64,000 nt of DNA from NCBI GenBank assembly GCA_024516155.1, contig JAJJXM010000028.1:620001-684000 (forward strand). Reading direction: 5' to 3'. Below are positions 44,593 to 57,869 of this stretch, one piece after another. Within the stretch, counting starts at the first letter, position 1. Each line of letters opens with the position of its first letter. Position numbers and translations under genes: made by a program. The notes beneath the pieces are model-generated. The model ran no database searches and had not been told where the DNA came from. It was given only the letters and a program-made list of their open reading frames with translations. Origin of the DNA: Pyronema omphalodes (lineage: Eukaryota > Ascomycota > Pezizomycetes > Pezizales > Pyronemataceae).

Positions 44593-47500
44593 GAAAATTC
44601 AGTGTAGGTATTTGAAGAAACTCACTTCTGCGTGGGATATTGGGATATAGGGTGCCGATATCATGCATGCAGTGACGACGAGGCATATTCACGTGATACG
44701 GGTCATGAGTTACCGACTAAACATCATGTATCACTCGATCTATCAAACGTGACAGCAAGATCTTGTATCCCAAAATCGTTCGCGGACATTTATTGAATCG
44801 CGGCGTCTAATTTACTGTTGTTTTGGAATATGTTGCTGAGAATTTGTGTTGGAGGTTATCCAAAGCTTTATGCTTTGACACTGAATCCACGCTGCTCGAA
44901 AGTTAGAACACGAGACTTTCAATCTTAGTTGTATACAGCCCAGATCGTTTCTTGTGCGATTAGAATACATTCATATCCTATATATTACTTTAAAAGCTTT
45001 ATAAACCTCATTCTAATTGGTCCTTCCGGAATCTGATTACATGTGCGTTGCCGTCTTCCATCGATGGGAAACGTGATTGGGAAAAGAAATCCGGCCTATC
45101 TATCGTCGAGTTGAAAGTTAATCGTTGAAAGCACAAAGTCATACAAAGTTCGGAGCAGCTGCAACCGTATAACTGAGTAATAATCTTTTCTGATATTTAA
45201 AAATAAGCTCTAAGAGCCTTGAGGATACCAACATCTTCTATCAAGGTATTCATGGCTGTTTTGATGCCCATGCATTCGACCAGTCATTGGTGGATTGTGA
45301 ACAGCCATTTGCATTTGGCAGCAATAAATATAGGTTAACAACAGCTCTTTTCCCGCAATGCAGGAGCGGGGGTTACTTCGTAATGATATTATAGTATGCT
45401 TGAACCCCTCCAGGCCAAATGGATAAGTTTTCACAGAGATTTGATACTATCTTTGCAGGTTTACGAAGAGAAGAAAACAGTCGAAAAGTTTCGGATGGAG
45501 TCCACCAAATATGTAGATAGCAGAATAGCAAGTTGAACCAAGGAAATAAATCTTGAATCCACATAAACCGGAGACACAGAATTATGACCAGGATCATGGA
45601 CAAAAAACAAATGTACATGAACTTTCTCCGCGGATCCGCCATCGTGACGATATTTTCAAGACGGTTTACCTTCAAGTTCCAAGTTCCAAGTTTCCAAGTT
45701 TTAAGTTCCAAGCTGCTTCTTGCACTTTTGTTTACCTACCTGTACCTTTACAAGAATGTGGTTTATATGATATGCAAATATCGCAGCCACAAGCACTGCA
45801 TATCAACCAGAATGCATGGTTGTAAATATGTAACGCAGCAAAACTGCCGTTGATATTACAGTCAAGGATCGAGGCGCTGTGTTGCAAACATAATTGGAAA
45901 TATCACTCAGTACATTTTGAAAAATACTAGGCATACTTCAGCATCTCGAGCGATTAATGTGCAAGATTCGTAATTCTCGTGGCCTCGTCCATGGACAAGC
46001 AACATCACCTCCTGTAAGTAAATACCGGGATATTCGTTCACTTCATTAAGGATCTCAAGTCTTTCAGGCCAGATAAAAATTTCCTGCATTTGCCTTTATC
46101 TTGTAGAAATGTAGAAAATCTATGAAAATACGCGGTCAACTCTTCCACAAAATGTCGCACTACTACATTGCATTACGCGTCCTCTATTTACACAGAAGTT
46201 TGTCCTGAACAAGACAAAGTTGCGAAATTGTAAAGTTCGAGTAATTGCATATAGCACAAGAACGTGCACTTTCATCGATGAGTAGATACACTTGCTCGTG
46301 AAACCAAGTTGCACTGTCTCCGGCACGCCTTCCGACGGTTGCCATGCCTGCCATGCCACATAGGAACCCGAACGCCACGAACTCCGATTACCGCGAACCA
46401 AGTACAGGTGCACATCTACATACAGCGATACCAAGAACCAAGAATCTACAAACCGGGGAATTGGGAAAGCTCCCCAGAGCAGAAATAGAACAGAGGCAGC
46501 AGAAGTCTGCATAGATCGCCATAGATCTCCAACTCTAGAACTGCCGTGGAATGCGAGTTAGTACGGACAATGGATCTTTCATAACATTCGAGAACATGAA
46601 ATTCACAGAATATCGTACGATGTTTTGGAGATTCCCCACTCTTCCAAGACGAATCCACGCCTTCTTTGCGTCTTCTTAACACTCCAAAACGAGCTCCAGG
46701 ACCACGTTTTCTCTAAGCCACAACGACAATACTCCACGGCCGCTGCCGTTGACAGACTATAATGATACTTGAAGCTCTAATGTTGATTTGGAAATTTGAC
46801 GAGCCTCGGCGGCCTTTGTCGAGATTTTTTTTGTTGGTTCCCGCTGTTTCACTTGGCTTCACTGCCGCTCATTAAGCGCACGTCTATTATCTTGGCAAGC
46901 TTGGCGATCATACCTGATGTCATAGCGGCTTGGGACGAGAATGACGTTCCGATACGTGATAGACTAGTTAGCATGAGGTAAAGTGGCCCTGGAGCCACTA
47001 TCTTCATGTAACTTTGAGCATACGGAGAGTTATCGGGGAATATCAGGATTCAAAGTCTGTATGGGAACACACCCACACAGACGCAACACAATAAAAGTAA
47101 ATATTGAGCTGAACCACGGAATGCTGAGATCATCACCAATCTGATGTTGAGGCATTCCTTGTTTTCGCTTAGAATAAGTCATAGTCATCATAAGACAACA
47201 TGTCCAACCTTGCCTTACGTTTTACCAAAGCTATATATCATACCCTGCTGAACTATATGTATGCTCTTCGTATATAGCACAATTTGATTGGTGATATCGA
47301 TAAGAAATTCCCAAGGGCAGTTGGACTCGTGCAGGAGCTGTGCAGAAGTGCCCTTTCGCACGGCAGCCCGCATGGCTTGGAATGCTTGTTTTTGTCTGAC
47401 GGGTATGTATTCTGATGAAAAGGCAGTTCAATATTGCTTGACCGTGGGTGGAGCTCACAATCTGAAGGCCAAGTTCTATCCGCGGTCCTTCGGCGGTATA

Positions 47501-48280
47501 CTCAAAGCCATAATTTAGCTTCCATAAGATACAAGTTTGAGCAATTACTTACGAATTCACCACTCGTTGTCTGCCTTGTTGATGGTGTCTTCACAACAAA
47601 ACCGTCCCTATCGAATTATTCTTCCGTGTCTTGTCGCTCGTATATTGTGATGGAACCTATCGAATCAGAATACACACGTGTAGGAATAACCGGGATCTAC
47701 GCGCACAGACTGAACGAAGTGTTTCTGTATGTGTTTTCTTGAGATATCACTTGCATTTCACTGCGCCAAGAAATATGCACACGTACTCTTACTGTCAATC
47801 ATGTAGTTGAGAGGTTCAGGTTCTAGTTCTCTACGCGGGATCTGTATGCCCCACTCCAACGGGTTTCGCGCTTCCCCAGACGGCGGTCTGTAGCGGTGCG
47901 CCTATCCCAGGCCCATCCTAAGCCGGACTCACCCAAAACCCCTGGAGAGGCAAACTAATCTCCGTCTACGACCGAATAACGACTAGCTACGGCCGTTCGG
48001 GAGTTTGAGCCAACTTCCAAGCGCAAGTTGGACTTAGGATTCTTCAAGGGGCCAATGCAGCGCTAATGATGTTGCTGGGAGTTCATGAATCCATACAACG
48101 CGATAATATGGGGACTTGTAAGGAAAGAGCTGACGGATTATATATATTGGGGATATCTCTCGACCGGTGAGAATCCTCAGATCATCTCCAGACAGTCCTT
48201 CCTCAGCCTTAATACCCCAATCAACACTCTTTCAATTTTCGGATATCAACCGTTCATTTTATCAACTTAATTATTTCAAC
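44593..48280. other. intergenic, no gene recognised
   Basis: 3.7 kb AT-rich DNA. Frames up to 130 residues (46120-46512 minus) lack domain features. A short hairpin CCAACTT-N8-AAGTTGG occurs near 48010-48033. The right end is the carbonic anhydrase promoter. Confidence 0.4.
48139..48148 (+). promoter_or_regulatory. TATA-like element of the carbonic anhydrase gene
   Basis: TATATATATT about 140 bp before the start codon, followed by a C/T-rich leader. Confidence 0.45.
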
Positions 48281-49108
48281 ATGAAGTCCATTCTCGCCCT
48301 TCTTGCCTCTATCACCGCTGCCTCTGCATGCATTTACGGACGTGCTGAGAACTCTGCCGCTGCCTGGTCTTACGATGGAGTCAATGGTCCCTTGATGTGG
48401 CACACCTTGGACGCCAAAAACGCTGCCTGCGCCGAAGGAAAGCACCAGTCTCCCATTGACATCGACTCTGCCACCATCCAGTACGGAGCTGAGGCCCAGC
48501 TTCTCTGGCCCTCTACCGGTGCTTTCAACCTCACCAACAACGGACACACCGTCGAGGCTATTCCCGGTGGAAAGTACGTTTCCAGACTTGGAGGACGTGA
48601 GGAGTTCACTCTTAGAAACTTCCACTTTCACGCTTCTTCCGAGCACACTGTTGATGGACTCATCTACCCCCTTGAGGCCCACTTTGTTCACCAGTCTGAC
48701 GCTGGAAACTACGCCGTTGTCGGTGTTTTCTTCGAGGTTGAACGCCGTGGTTCCTCCTTCTTCCGCTCGATGGACTTTGAGCTTCTTCAGGAGAAGGATG
48801 ACAAGGTCGAGATTCTCAACTTGGACCTAGAGTAAGTTTCGATCAATAATCCAAAATTAACCTCAACCATTTGCTGATAGTACTTTCTTAGGCCTATCAT
48901 TCAGAATGTTGGAAATGTCTTCACCTACGCCGGATCCCTTACCACCCCTCCTTGCTCTGAGGGAATCTCTTGGTTCGTCGAGAAGAAGCCTTTGACCATC
49001 TCTGCTGCCCAGTACAAGCAGATCAGACAGGCCATGGGCTACAACGCTAGATTTACCCAGGGTGTTCCCGGAGAGGAGAACCTTTTGGCTATGGTCAAGC
49101 GCTCTTAA
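48281..49108 (+). CDS. secreted alpha-type carbonic anhydrase
   Basis: Two exons, 48281-48831 and 48892-49108, with a 60-nt intron (GTAAGT...TTAG); 255 residues. The ATG at 48281 starts a clear signal peptide (MKSILALLASITAASA), so the upstream in-frame extension is not used. The enzyme interconverts CO2 and bicarbonate outside the cell or in the wall. Alpha-class signatures: HQSPIDI (55-61); zinc ligands His115 and His117 (FHFH) and His134 (HFVH); Glu121 of SEHTVDG; and TTPPCSEG with its conserved Thr near the start of exon 2. Cys50 and the Cys of PPCSEG can form the usual disulphide. Length and motifs are complete. Confidence 0.95.
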
Positions 49109-52100
49109 ATCATTGATTTGAGATACTAATTTCATTGTATATACACTGGATTGGCGGAAGGCGTTGATGGTTTTTTATGATGTGGTATATGTGGGATATG
49201 TCGAATGTAGATATGTACATATGTGTAATGTATGATTGAGTCAATAACAAGTTTTGAAAACCAAAATTATTTTCTCATTTTCGCAAAGCTCTAATAATCG
49301 AGAGATTACCATCCGAATCTTTGATAAATGTTCATGACAATGGTAAATTCCTTGAAAACTCGACCTTCTACCAATGACATCTATGGCTTTTCAAAAAGCT
49401 CAACTAGGAAGTTTTACCTTATATTCGTTCAGTTTGCGGAAGATGCGCCGATACGCTAATTCCACGTCTCTGGGATATCGTGGCAGATGAATGGAAGTTT
49501 TATGGCTTGAATAGGACAAGCTTCCATAGGTCGAGTGGATGAATCCGACGGTTGACATGTTTATCGCTCGTCCCTCATATTCGGCTCTTTCTGAGCAGGC
49601 ATATGGCGTCTGCGTCTCCAGGATCCCGCCGATAAATCCTATGTATCAACCTCATAAATCCATCTGAAGCCGGTTATGCCAAGCTGTTGGCCGAAACAGC
49701 GGAATATCAGCCAAGCTGAACGGTTGTGGTCGGCCAATATCGATATCTTGGCGAGGTTGACAGATTCCCTTGGCTGTTTGGGTTCTCTTGAAGCATGACT
49801 TGGCTGATCTACTTTCGGAATATCCCGCGGCTTTGACTTCGGCGATGTTGGCTGCTGTATGGTTCTGTACACCATGCGGCATCTACCTTGTGAGAAGTGA
49901 GTTTGTTCGAACAGATCTTAACTCGGTTGGAAATAGTAATTTATTTATCTGGAAATAGTAATGCTGCCGAGAAAACTAATGATTATTGGCACCTCGGCAT
50001 CCGCCTGACGGACTGTTTAGCTGCGATATTAGCAGCGATTCCCATGTCTGGGGAGCCCCAGGCGTCTGAGCTTAAATTACCCCATCCGAGTTCGGACCGT
50101 GGTAATGCACGTGTGCTATGTACTACTGGATTAGTCGCTGGTCTTTGGAGCGGGATTATGAGAGGAGCGGGCGAAGGGCGGGCTGTTAATAGTCATTGAT
50201 AGATGCCTCTCGGTCGGTGGGATCCTTCTGTGCGTTGAGCGGAGCTGGGTGAGATTGTGCGGGGAAAACGCCACGCATACATGGTGAGAATAATAGGTAT
50301 TATCTGTTGGTGAGAATGGTTTTCATGGGGTTTGCAGGTTGATGCGAGATATCGTAGCGTTGATCATCATGAAAAATACGAGCTGAACAACGGATTCCCC
50401 ATGGATATGCCAGATATCCTAGCCTTGACGAATTCTGCCAGAGCTTCCTGCCATGTCAGCGGTAATTGCATTTTCACCCCATGGCCCTGAATCTGCTTAA
50501 TCTGGTGAATCTTTGTCGATCACCGCCTCTACTGACTCCAAAATCTACCCGCAATCAACGCCTATCTACTTTTATGTCCCCGCCATCTCCCCGCCTTGTC
50601 ACTTCTGCAGCAAATTCGTCTGTGCGCTGCCAACGGTCGGACATTCCGATCCATGTTGGCGTGCTGAGGGGTTGTTCTTTGGATTGACCTCGACGCCGTC
50701 TGTAACTAGAGATCTCTCCACCGTGCGCCGTCTTTAATACAAGTTCCACTAATCGCGCCGAGCGACGCGCCGTCGGTCGGTATCCTCCGAGACAAAATAA
50801 AACCATCCGAAACAGCTTGGAAATACATACTATTCGGGGGCTTGACTGCGCTTCAAGATTTCATGTCGTCGGTGCAGTGTACTGGTAAAAGTTGGGTCTT
50901 CTGTACGTATCCACGTCGTGACGTTATTTCTCCCTGGGTAGTCTATGAGTGGCGAAGCATAAGACAAGTGGCAACGTCCGTGCATTGAAAGGGCTTGGAA
51001 ACTGTAAGAAGACAAACATCGGGATGTTGAAGCAAAGAAGAAAGTCGAAGCCAGCCGGATCTCTTTGAATCACACACGTGGTCTTGGTATTTCATATAAA
51101 ACTGTCTTCACAGTTCCCCTATAGTAACGCGGACAAAAATTCTCAAGTCTTGGAGATCGATTCAAGGCTGACAACCAAACCAGCGGGGATTCCGCGGGAG
51201 GCGAAAGCCCATTTTTCGGCTCGTAACGTATAAACAAGCGAATAACGTTTATTTCCCAAATCTGTCATACATAGTTGGATCTGCTCTAAGAGGTATAGGC
51301 ACCACACATAGTCTGTATGATCAACACCAGCTTCTAGGATCAAGATTTAGCTCAACATATATACCAAGAGCCCAAAATGACCGGTCAAAGCAAGATCTCC
51401 ACATGCTTCATGCTTCCATGCAAGGTCTAGAATTCGCAACGGCTACAATGATCTCCTCGGAACATCTCCCGAGATTTCAGGTAAACGTAGCCGGGCAGGT
51501 TAAAGTCCTAAGCCCTTAATTGAATATGTACACCAGAGTGGAAGAGGTGGATAACAGTCCTCATGCCAAGATAGCTAGCATCACCCTCAATTCGAGCGAT
51601 AGAGAGTGGGTCTAACTACAATAGCATGAGTATGCCTTGTTATCAAATTTCAGTAGCCAAGACGACAACTTTGAGGAGGCGGTGACGATTTGTGGTCTTG
51701 GCAAGGGAGTGAGAAATCATGATTAGTGTTTTCCTGGCTGAGGACCGAAATCTAAAGAAATTCGAAGAACCCGCCGAATTGATCCGATATTCGCGGCGTC
51801 GAAGAGCAACTAAAATGCCTGTTCAATGCGTAACATTGCTTCGGCCAATGAGGTTGCATAGCTCAACCCGTGGCACTGGACATTTTCACCACTCAGCGTC
51901 GATAGTCAGTCACAACTCCAACGCAGAGTCGAAGCTGAATCTTGAAAACCATTCGAAGATGTCAACCTATATCACACATTTCACAGTCACAGCAAGAGAA
52001 CATGCTCCCAAAATCCAGAAATTCGCCTCCATCTATTTCGCCGTCGTTCAAACTGCCTCCTTCACGGTCATAGAGATATTCGCCAAAACCGTACACTGCC

Positions 52101-53891
52101 TGAGCAAATGAAAATTGGAAGCACCGAATATGCAAGTTGTATCAGATGAATTGTCGCACTCTGCCCCGTTCCACCGTATATTCAATAGACAGGTTGAGAG
52201 TAAACGTTGTGTAAAGGCAAGCTATTAGATGCCTTTAAAGCTTCTACTCATTATAACCATATAAAAACTTCCTCTCTGAGTCCGAACTCATAGCTCTTAA
52301 ATGCAGATACCAAATAGGATTCAGAAACCTCTACAGGCTTCAGGCTATAGTTAATCTCCAGCTAAACGTCCTGAAATGTAGAAACGATTGACGCAACTGG
52401 CAACGCAGAATATCCCTAATTACCGTAAAAACACAGCGACAAGTCGTCCAAATCTCTTCACTGGGGATCCTCTACGAAGTACGACAAAAACAGAAAAGAA
52501 GAGGTATTGACCTTCACTCGAACCAGGGAACTCGTCATCAGTGATGATTCGATGTACTGCGAAGTCACAGAGTTTTCAATGCAGATTGTGGTCATGATGG
52601 CTTCGTGATGGACGGCTATACTTAGGACGCACGTCATGCTTATAACCTACCCAATTGCTCATCTTACTTGAGAATCTTGCGGATGTTGCCAGAAATACAT
52701 AGAAGTTAGACTATGTGGACTGTCGCCAGGTCGACTAGTTGCTGTAGCAGTTTTCCAACGCCGTAGTTGTTGAAGAGATGACGGAACAGAACTGAATCGT
52801 GGTAAAGAAAGAATATTGAAAGGAGACCCAGCTATTGTGTAGAGTTGAAGAATAATCACTCCCAGTGGGAATTGAATGCCGAAAGGTAGTATGTGCAGCA
52901 AACACATAGTCAGCTTCCGATAATATTGGCCGAGCGTAATTGGCAATTCATAGATTGATTCTTTACTTGATACGTTTACCAAGGACTGTAAAGCCCGTGA
53001 AAGAGAATAAGAGTACAAATGCCATGCTCGTGGTTTGAGTTAGGTAGCCAGGATCTGTAATCTCTTAAATCTAGACCAAATGGCTGATGAAACAAACAAA
53101 TGATAGAATAAAAAAAATCGAAGAAGAGCCAAAAGTCATACCAACGATAGTATCTTGTGCAAGAAACAATAGAGAGATACTTTGAAGGTACTCAACCCGT
53201 AATGCTTGTCTACCTTAATCCGTCACCAAAATGCTAGAATACTGCTAGACCTAACTTACAAGGCACATTGAAAGATTACAAATCCTAAAAAGAGACCATT
53301 CAAATCAGAAAACAAAAGACGTAGCCGGACACCCTTTACCTGCGGCCCTTGAAGAGTGAGACAATCAGGGGTGATGGGGGAGAGTAGTCAGTGACACAGA
53401 GAGTTACGCTCTGGTCTGGTATTTTCGGGGGCATAGTTTCCGATTAATCACTGCTCCCGGGTGCCCTTGTGAAACTCAGCCATGAAGTACTCTTGATAAG
53501 CAGTGAAGATCCAAGCAAATCTGAATACTTGAAAGTCTTGACCCATCGGCGAATGCTTCAAGTAAGTTAAAGCAAGATATCCTATGAGTGTGATCGTATA
53601 TTGTGCCGTATAACACAGGAATATTCATGGGAAGAAGAGGAAGAGGCTGGCAACAAGAATTACAGGCGAGGAGGCGAGAATAAGCCACTCACTAGCAAGA
53701 AAAGGAGATAGTCTTTCATAACGCAAGGGAAATTTGGTTTTATCAGAAGAACGAGGGACCGCTGCAGTAATGACCAATTCAAGATATTTGGGAACAGTGC
53801 TCGCCATATTCCGTCCAGTCCGGTCCCACCTGTGGACCATACAGATCACTATTTGCGGTCCGGTCTCGTGGGAAGGCTAGGAACGGCACTT
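49109..53891. other. 4.8-kb region without a supported gene
   Basis: Contains the carbonic anhydrase 3' UTR and AT-rich spacer. A 130-residue frame at 51719-52111 has a moderately protein-like C-terminal half (SKMSTYITHFTVTAREHAPK) but no recognisable domain or support. Confidence 0.4.
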
Positions 53892-54400
53892 TGAGGCACC
53901 ATGGACTGGATGGACCGCGGGTGATTATGAGTGACCATAACTTGGGTCACGAGCGGTCACTCGCAACCGACCGTTTCTGAATACGACATAATATTTTTCT
54001 GGAAAAGTTCGATGCATTGCACTGATTAAAACCAACCATATGTTATTTCAGTGTGAAGAAAACGAGATGGTGAAAATATTTATACTGGGACCGTACTGTG
54101 CTTAGATAATCAAATCAAATCAAGCAGGGGGTCGAATCGTTTTAGGGTGGAGCATGCATCTACGGTGGGGCGTAGAAGCTCAATCTAGATTGTTCACCTG
54201 CTACAGTGCTGAAAACACCCCCTCCGTGGCCCATAATATCGGGCAAACTTGAACCTAACTGCAACTGAGAGGCTAGCTTACTCAAGAAACCCACGGTCCT
54301 ACCATCACCTACGGCCCCGTCCGGTCTGCCGTCTCGGACGTACCGTGGCGAGTTCCTTGCGGTTATGCCGCACGGCATGATAATCACTTGTAATTGATAA
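53892..54400 (+). repeat. left arm of a large imperfect palindrome
   Basis: Two blocks here match the reverse complement of the right arm. Block 1 (53892 to about 54040: GAGGCACCATGGAC, GGACCGCGGGTGAT, CGGTCACTCG, GATGCATTGCA) matches 56350-56507 reversed. Block 2 (54172-54325: TTATGGGCC, TTCAGCACTGTAG, GGACCGTGGGTTTC on the minus strand) matches 55789-55937. GC-rich islands in AT-rich DNA; probably one copy of an unknown dispersed element. Confidence 0.7.
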
Positions 54401-55119
54401 TCACTTTGGGGTACATGAAGCGATGGCCCAGATTCTCATTTACAGAGGTCCCAGTGACCGAGACCAGGGGCACTTCGGAGGTAGATCTCATTGACAGTTA
54501 CGCGCACCGGCTGAAGCCCAAAGTTCAAGGAAAAAGCGCAGAATCTAGATGGGCTGGTATGAGGGGTTGAGGCTATATGTTTTCAAGTATTTTTGTCACA
54601 TAATAATGTATGGTAAATATGGTTCGAAGGTGCTTCTTTTGTTGTTGACAGGTTTTAATAATGGTGTTTCATGGGAGGTTAACTATTCCGACGCAGTCTA
54701 GGTTCTATCACGCTAAAATGATTTTATCGGTATAACGCTATCTTCAAGGCAACACAAGAAATATTGCTGGATAACCATTTTAACAAAAAATCCAGTCGGT
54801 CAGCCCAGGAATAGTAATCTCATACTTCTTGTAATTGAATCATCATTCTTGGAATTATATCATTCTGCTGATGTAATCAGTGTTCATTTACTTTAGTTTC
54901 TGCGACCTTTCCGTTTTAACCGATGAGGTATTCAAGTTATCCAGAGGTAAATGACAATACCACATCCTGTCCTTACATCCGAAGAGAGGAACACTAAAAG
55001 AGGAAAGCAATCGAAAGAAGCAAAACGGAATCGAGAGAACGAAAAGAAGTGATATAACGGTAGCAAGGAACATCTCAGTTGGGGGACCTATGGATAGAAT
55101 TGTCCAAGTGTAAATGTAC

Positions 55120-55675
55120 ATTAATATACAGTTTGTTGATATATTGTTTAATAAATTCATTCAATATTTACAACGAATTTCTGCATTTTCATCCAGCAGC
55201 ATAGTGTAAAATGCGTGCTGTGGAGCCTCTGGTGTGGCGATGAGGCCGGGTGACCTTGCCGTGAAGCCGAGTGACCCCACGTGACCCGTGATACAGAAAC
55301 CACCTTCCGCCATCCCACCATCCTTTTGCCAACATTGCAGAGCAACAAATCAAAGAAATACAGCCAGCATTGAAGCAAAAAGAGCCCACGACTGGAATTG
55401 AACCAGCGTCCTTCTCAAAGCTTAACATGACGTTTCGTGCCATCAGTCGGCAGTACTGAGCCTGTCACAAGTGAGATATGATACCACTACACCACGCGGG
55501 CACCTGTCTGACCATACATGTCAAAACCAATACTCATACCCGTCAAAAACAAGGAAAAAAAGCAAGTGAAACTATTTACCCTCCCATGTGCAGCTCATCT
55601 TGCCCATTACCTCGACTTTCAGCGTGCACAATTTGTCACATCCGTCACCATGTACTCCCGAAATTACACAACACC
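55120..55675. repeat. duplicated segment, copy A (with tRNA-Thr)
   Basis: About 555 bp that match 60775-61330 almost base by base, from the AT-rich TATA/GTTTGTTGATA border through ATTCATTCAATATTTACA, the shared GAGGCCGGGTGAC segment, the tRNA-Thr gene, to CACCATGTACTCCCG. The match stops near 55675. Confidence 0.85.
55384..55501 (-). tRNA. tRNA-Thr (anticodon TGT), with ~47-nt intron, copy A
   Basis: Acceptor GCCCGCG/CGTGGGC (one G-T pair), A box TGGTGTAGTGG, anticodon stem TCTCA/TGAGA with loop CTTGTGA (anticodon TGT) interrupted by a ~47-nt intron, T arm GCTGG-TTCAATT-CCAGT. T5 terminator at 55377-55381 (minus). Mature length about 71-72 nt. The Thr identity rests on the anticodon; the D arm resembles those of Gly/Asp/Val-type tRNAs. 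Confidence 0.83.
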
Positions 55676-55689
55676 ACAGAGTTCGGCAC

Positions 55690-56507
55690 GGTCCGTCCAG
55701 GACGGCGGACCGGACGGGACCACGCTGGTGGTCCGGTCCCGTCCTCGACTTCGGACGGACGGCCACTCGGTGGTCCGGTCCCGTCCGCAAACTGAAAAGA
55801 CCGGACGGGACGGCGGGTGACGGCAGGACCGTGGGTTTCGGGTGAGCTAGTTTGCAGGGGGTGGTTTGGTTGAAGTTTGCCAGACATTATGGGCCGCAGC
55901 AGCGACGTCTTCAGCACTGTAGTAGATGAACCCGTCATGCTGCACTTTAGTAAAACTTTTACATCCCACTGCAGGTGCACGCTTCACCCAGAAATATTTT
56001 GACCGCCTATGGTAGCTTGATATTATTTTTGTTTGTTAGTAAACTACGATCCCGCTATAAATATTCCTCCTATTCTTCAAATTCCATCTTCTACCTTTCC
56101 TTCTTCTACCTGCAAAATTTTTCCACTTCTTTCATTGCCATGTGATTCAAACATCAACAGCAATCACACAATTCCCAGCAGAGCTCATTGCCGTCCTCTA
56201 CACCTGTTCCGACCAGGAGCAGAATACTCTGCTTGTCCCCTCAAGAGTTGTGTTCATTTGAGAAGGATGGGGAAGGACACATTTTAGTGGTGGGAGAAGG
56301 CGCATTCTTATGCATCAGTATGGTTTTTTTTTGTTTGCAAGCAATTCAATATAGGTGACTGTAATTCATGCAATGCATCAGAATTATCTAAAGAAAACAC
56401 CATGAGCCGTAGTAAAAAAACTGCGGGTTTCGAGTGACCGGCAGTGACGCTAGTGGTGGTCACCCACGATCACCCGCGGTCCGTCCCGTCCATGGTGCCT
56501 CCAGGAC
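55690..56507 (-). repeat. right arm of the imperfect palindrome
   Basis: Inverted relative to 53892-54400, with the two blocks in the same order when read on the minus strand but about 290 bp further apart. It also contains complementary GC-rich motifs, e.g. GACGGGACC and GGTCCCGTC between 55710 and 55745, and a second GGTGGTCCGGTCCCGTCC copy near 55769-55786, so it can fold on itself. Confidence 0.7.
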
Positions 56508-56862
56508 TTCACCCAACAAGGGTAATCATTCACTACAAATACTATCCGTCACTGAAGAACCACACCCATTTTCTGCACAAACAGACTGCCGGTACAAACT
56601 GCAATCGCTTGAACAGCAGTATTGCAAAGTAGCATCCCAAATATTGGCACTTCACCTAAGAAAGATAATTATTCAACCCAAATGTGTTTGGTTTTAATCC
56701 ATTTATACCACCCCGCCGAAAAAACAAGCAGAATATCATCACTGCGACCTCTTCACCAGGAAGAATGACATAAAAGACACTCTAAATACATCCTATCACA
56801 ATTACATCTCGCCTTTCCCACTGTTTCCGAAGCCAGTCTTGTGGAGGAATATTCACCGAGCG

Positions 56863-57300
56863 CCCGAGTGACGTCACATGACTAAGCACTCCATCTATGC
56901 CCATCTTTCTAGGCAATGTAACCAACATCCATCTATGCCCATCTTTCGAGGCAATGTATTGACAGGCCAGACTTTCATTACATATACTGTCTGTTGTATT
57001 CGTGTAGATCTTCCTCTTTGTATTTTAAACATTTCCATTATTTAGCGTGCGATAGGTATACAGTGGCGGAAACCTGACTACTCCTTGGCTTCATCGCCTC
57101 ACCGCACCATACACCGTTCGTCGCCAGTCGCGAGTTATCAACGCAAAATCCACAATTGTATAATCATGGTTCCCTGAAAACAGATGAAAGAATTCAAATG
57201 AATGAGATAAATATACAATCTAAATCACGTGGGAACGTTACATATTTTCTAACTGCGTTTGGCTGCTTGGAGACTCACCAAGTGTCACGTATTGGACCGC
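56863..57300. repeat. direct repeat pair, copy C
   Basis: Starts with CCCGAGTGACGTCACATGAC and continues with TTTCGAGGCAATGTATTGACAGG, CATTTCCATTATTTAGCGT and GATAAATATACAATCTAAAT; all recur, diverged, at 59041-59460. The identical start contains a TGACGTCA (CRE/ATF-type) palindrome. Confidence 0.75.
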
Positions 57301-57869
57301 CACAGTTAGTCTACATTCTGATTATCCGCTTGGATAGCATGCGTTTTCTTTCCGTTAGTAATACTACGCCCTCCGTCTCTTTGATTTGAACATTCCCAAC
57401 CTTTGACACTCCCATCTCCACTTGTCCGTCTCTCCTCTTCTCTGACTTCACCCTCAACTTTGTATTGTACTCTTCTCTGACTTCCCCCCTTCATCACGAC
57501 CCTTCTTGTATGCTCAGAACTGCTTCATTCTCGTCCTCAGATTCGACCAGTGTTCCACAGCTTATTATTCTCCTTCCTTCCGGGTCATTCTCCATGGCGG
57601 GTGCGTTACTTACCTGTGCCTGTATCCATTCTGCGGTGTCAATCTTGGTAGTAGAGATCATGGTAGTAAAGGGCCTTGGTTCCAACGGAAGAGTATAGAT
57701 AGTATCCACCTGGAGTGGAGCGGGCTTGTCAATTGTCAGTTCCCAGTGCTTCTGGTCTGCTTCATTCTGTTAGTCCCTATTTTTGCAGCCTTCTATCAAT
57801 CTAGACGCTGGATTTCAACACTCATCACATTGTGTTTGCTGTCACGACGGATCATGCTCGCTGAATATT

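Noticed and set aside
46120..46512. 130-residue minus-strand frame with hydrophobic start
   Set aside because: No family, no conserved-looking motif; another frame overlaps it fully. Considered chance.
51719..52111. 130-residue frame
   Set aside because: No domain, no splice signals, surrounded by non-coding AT-rich DNA; could be real but not supportable.
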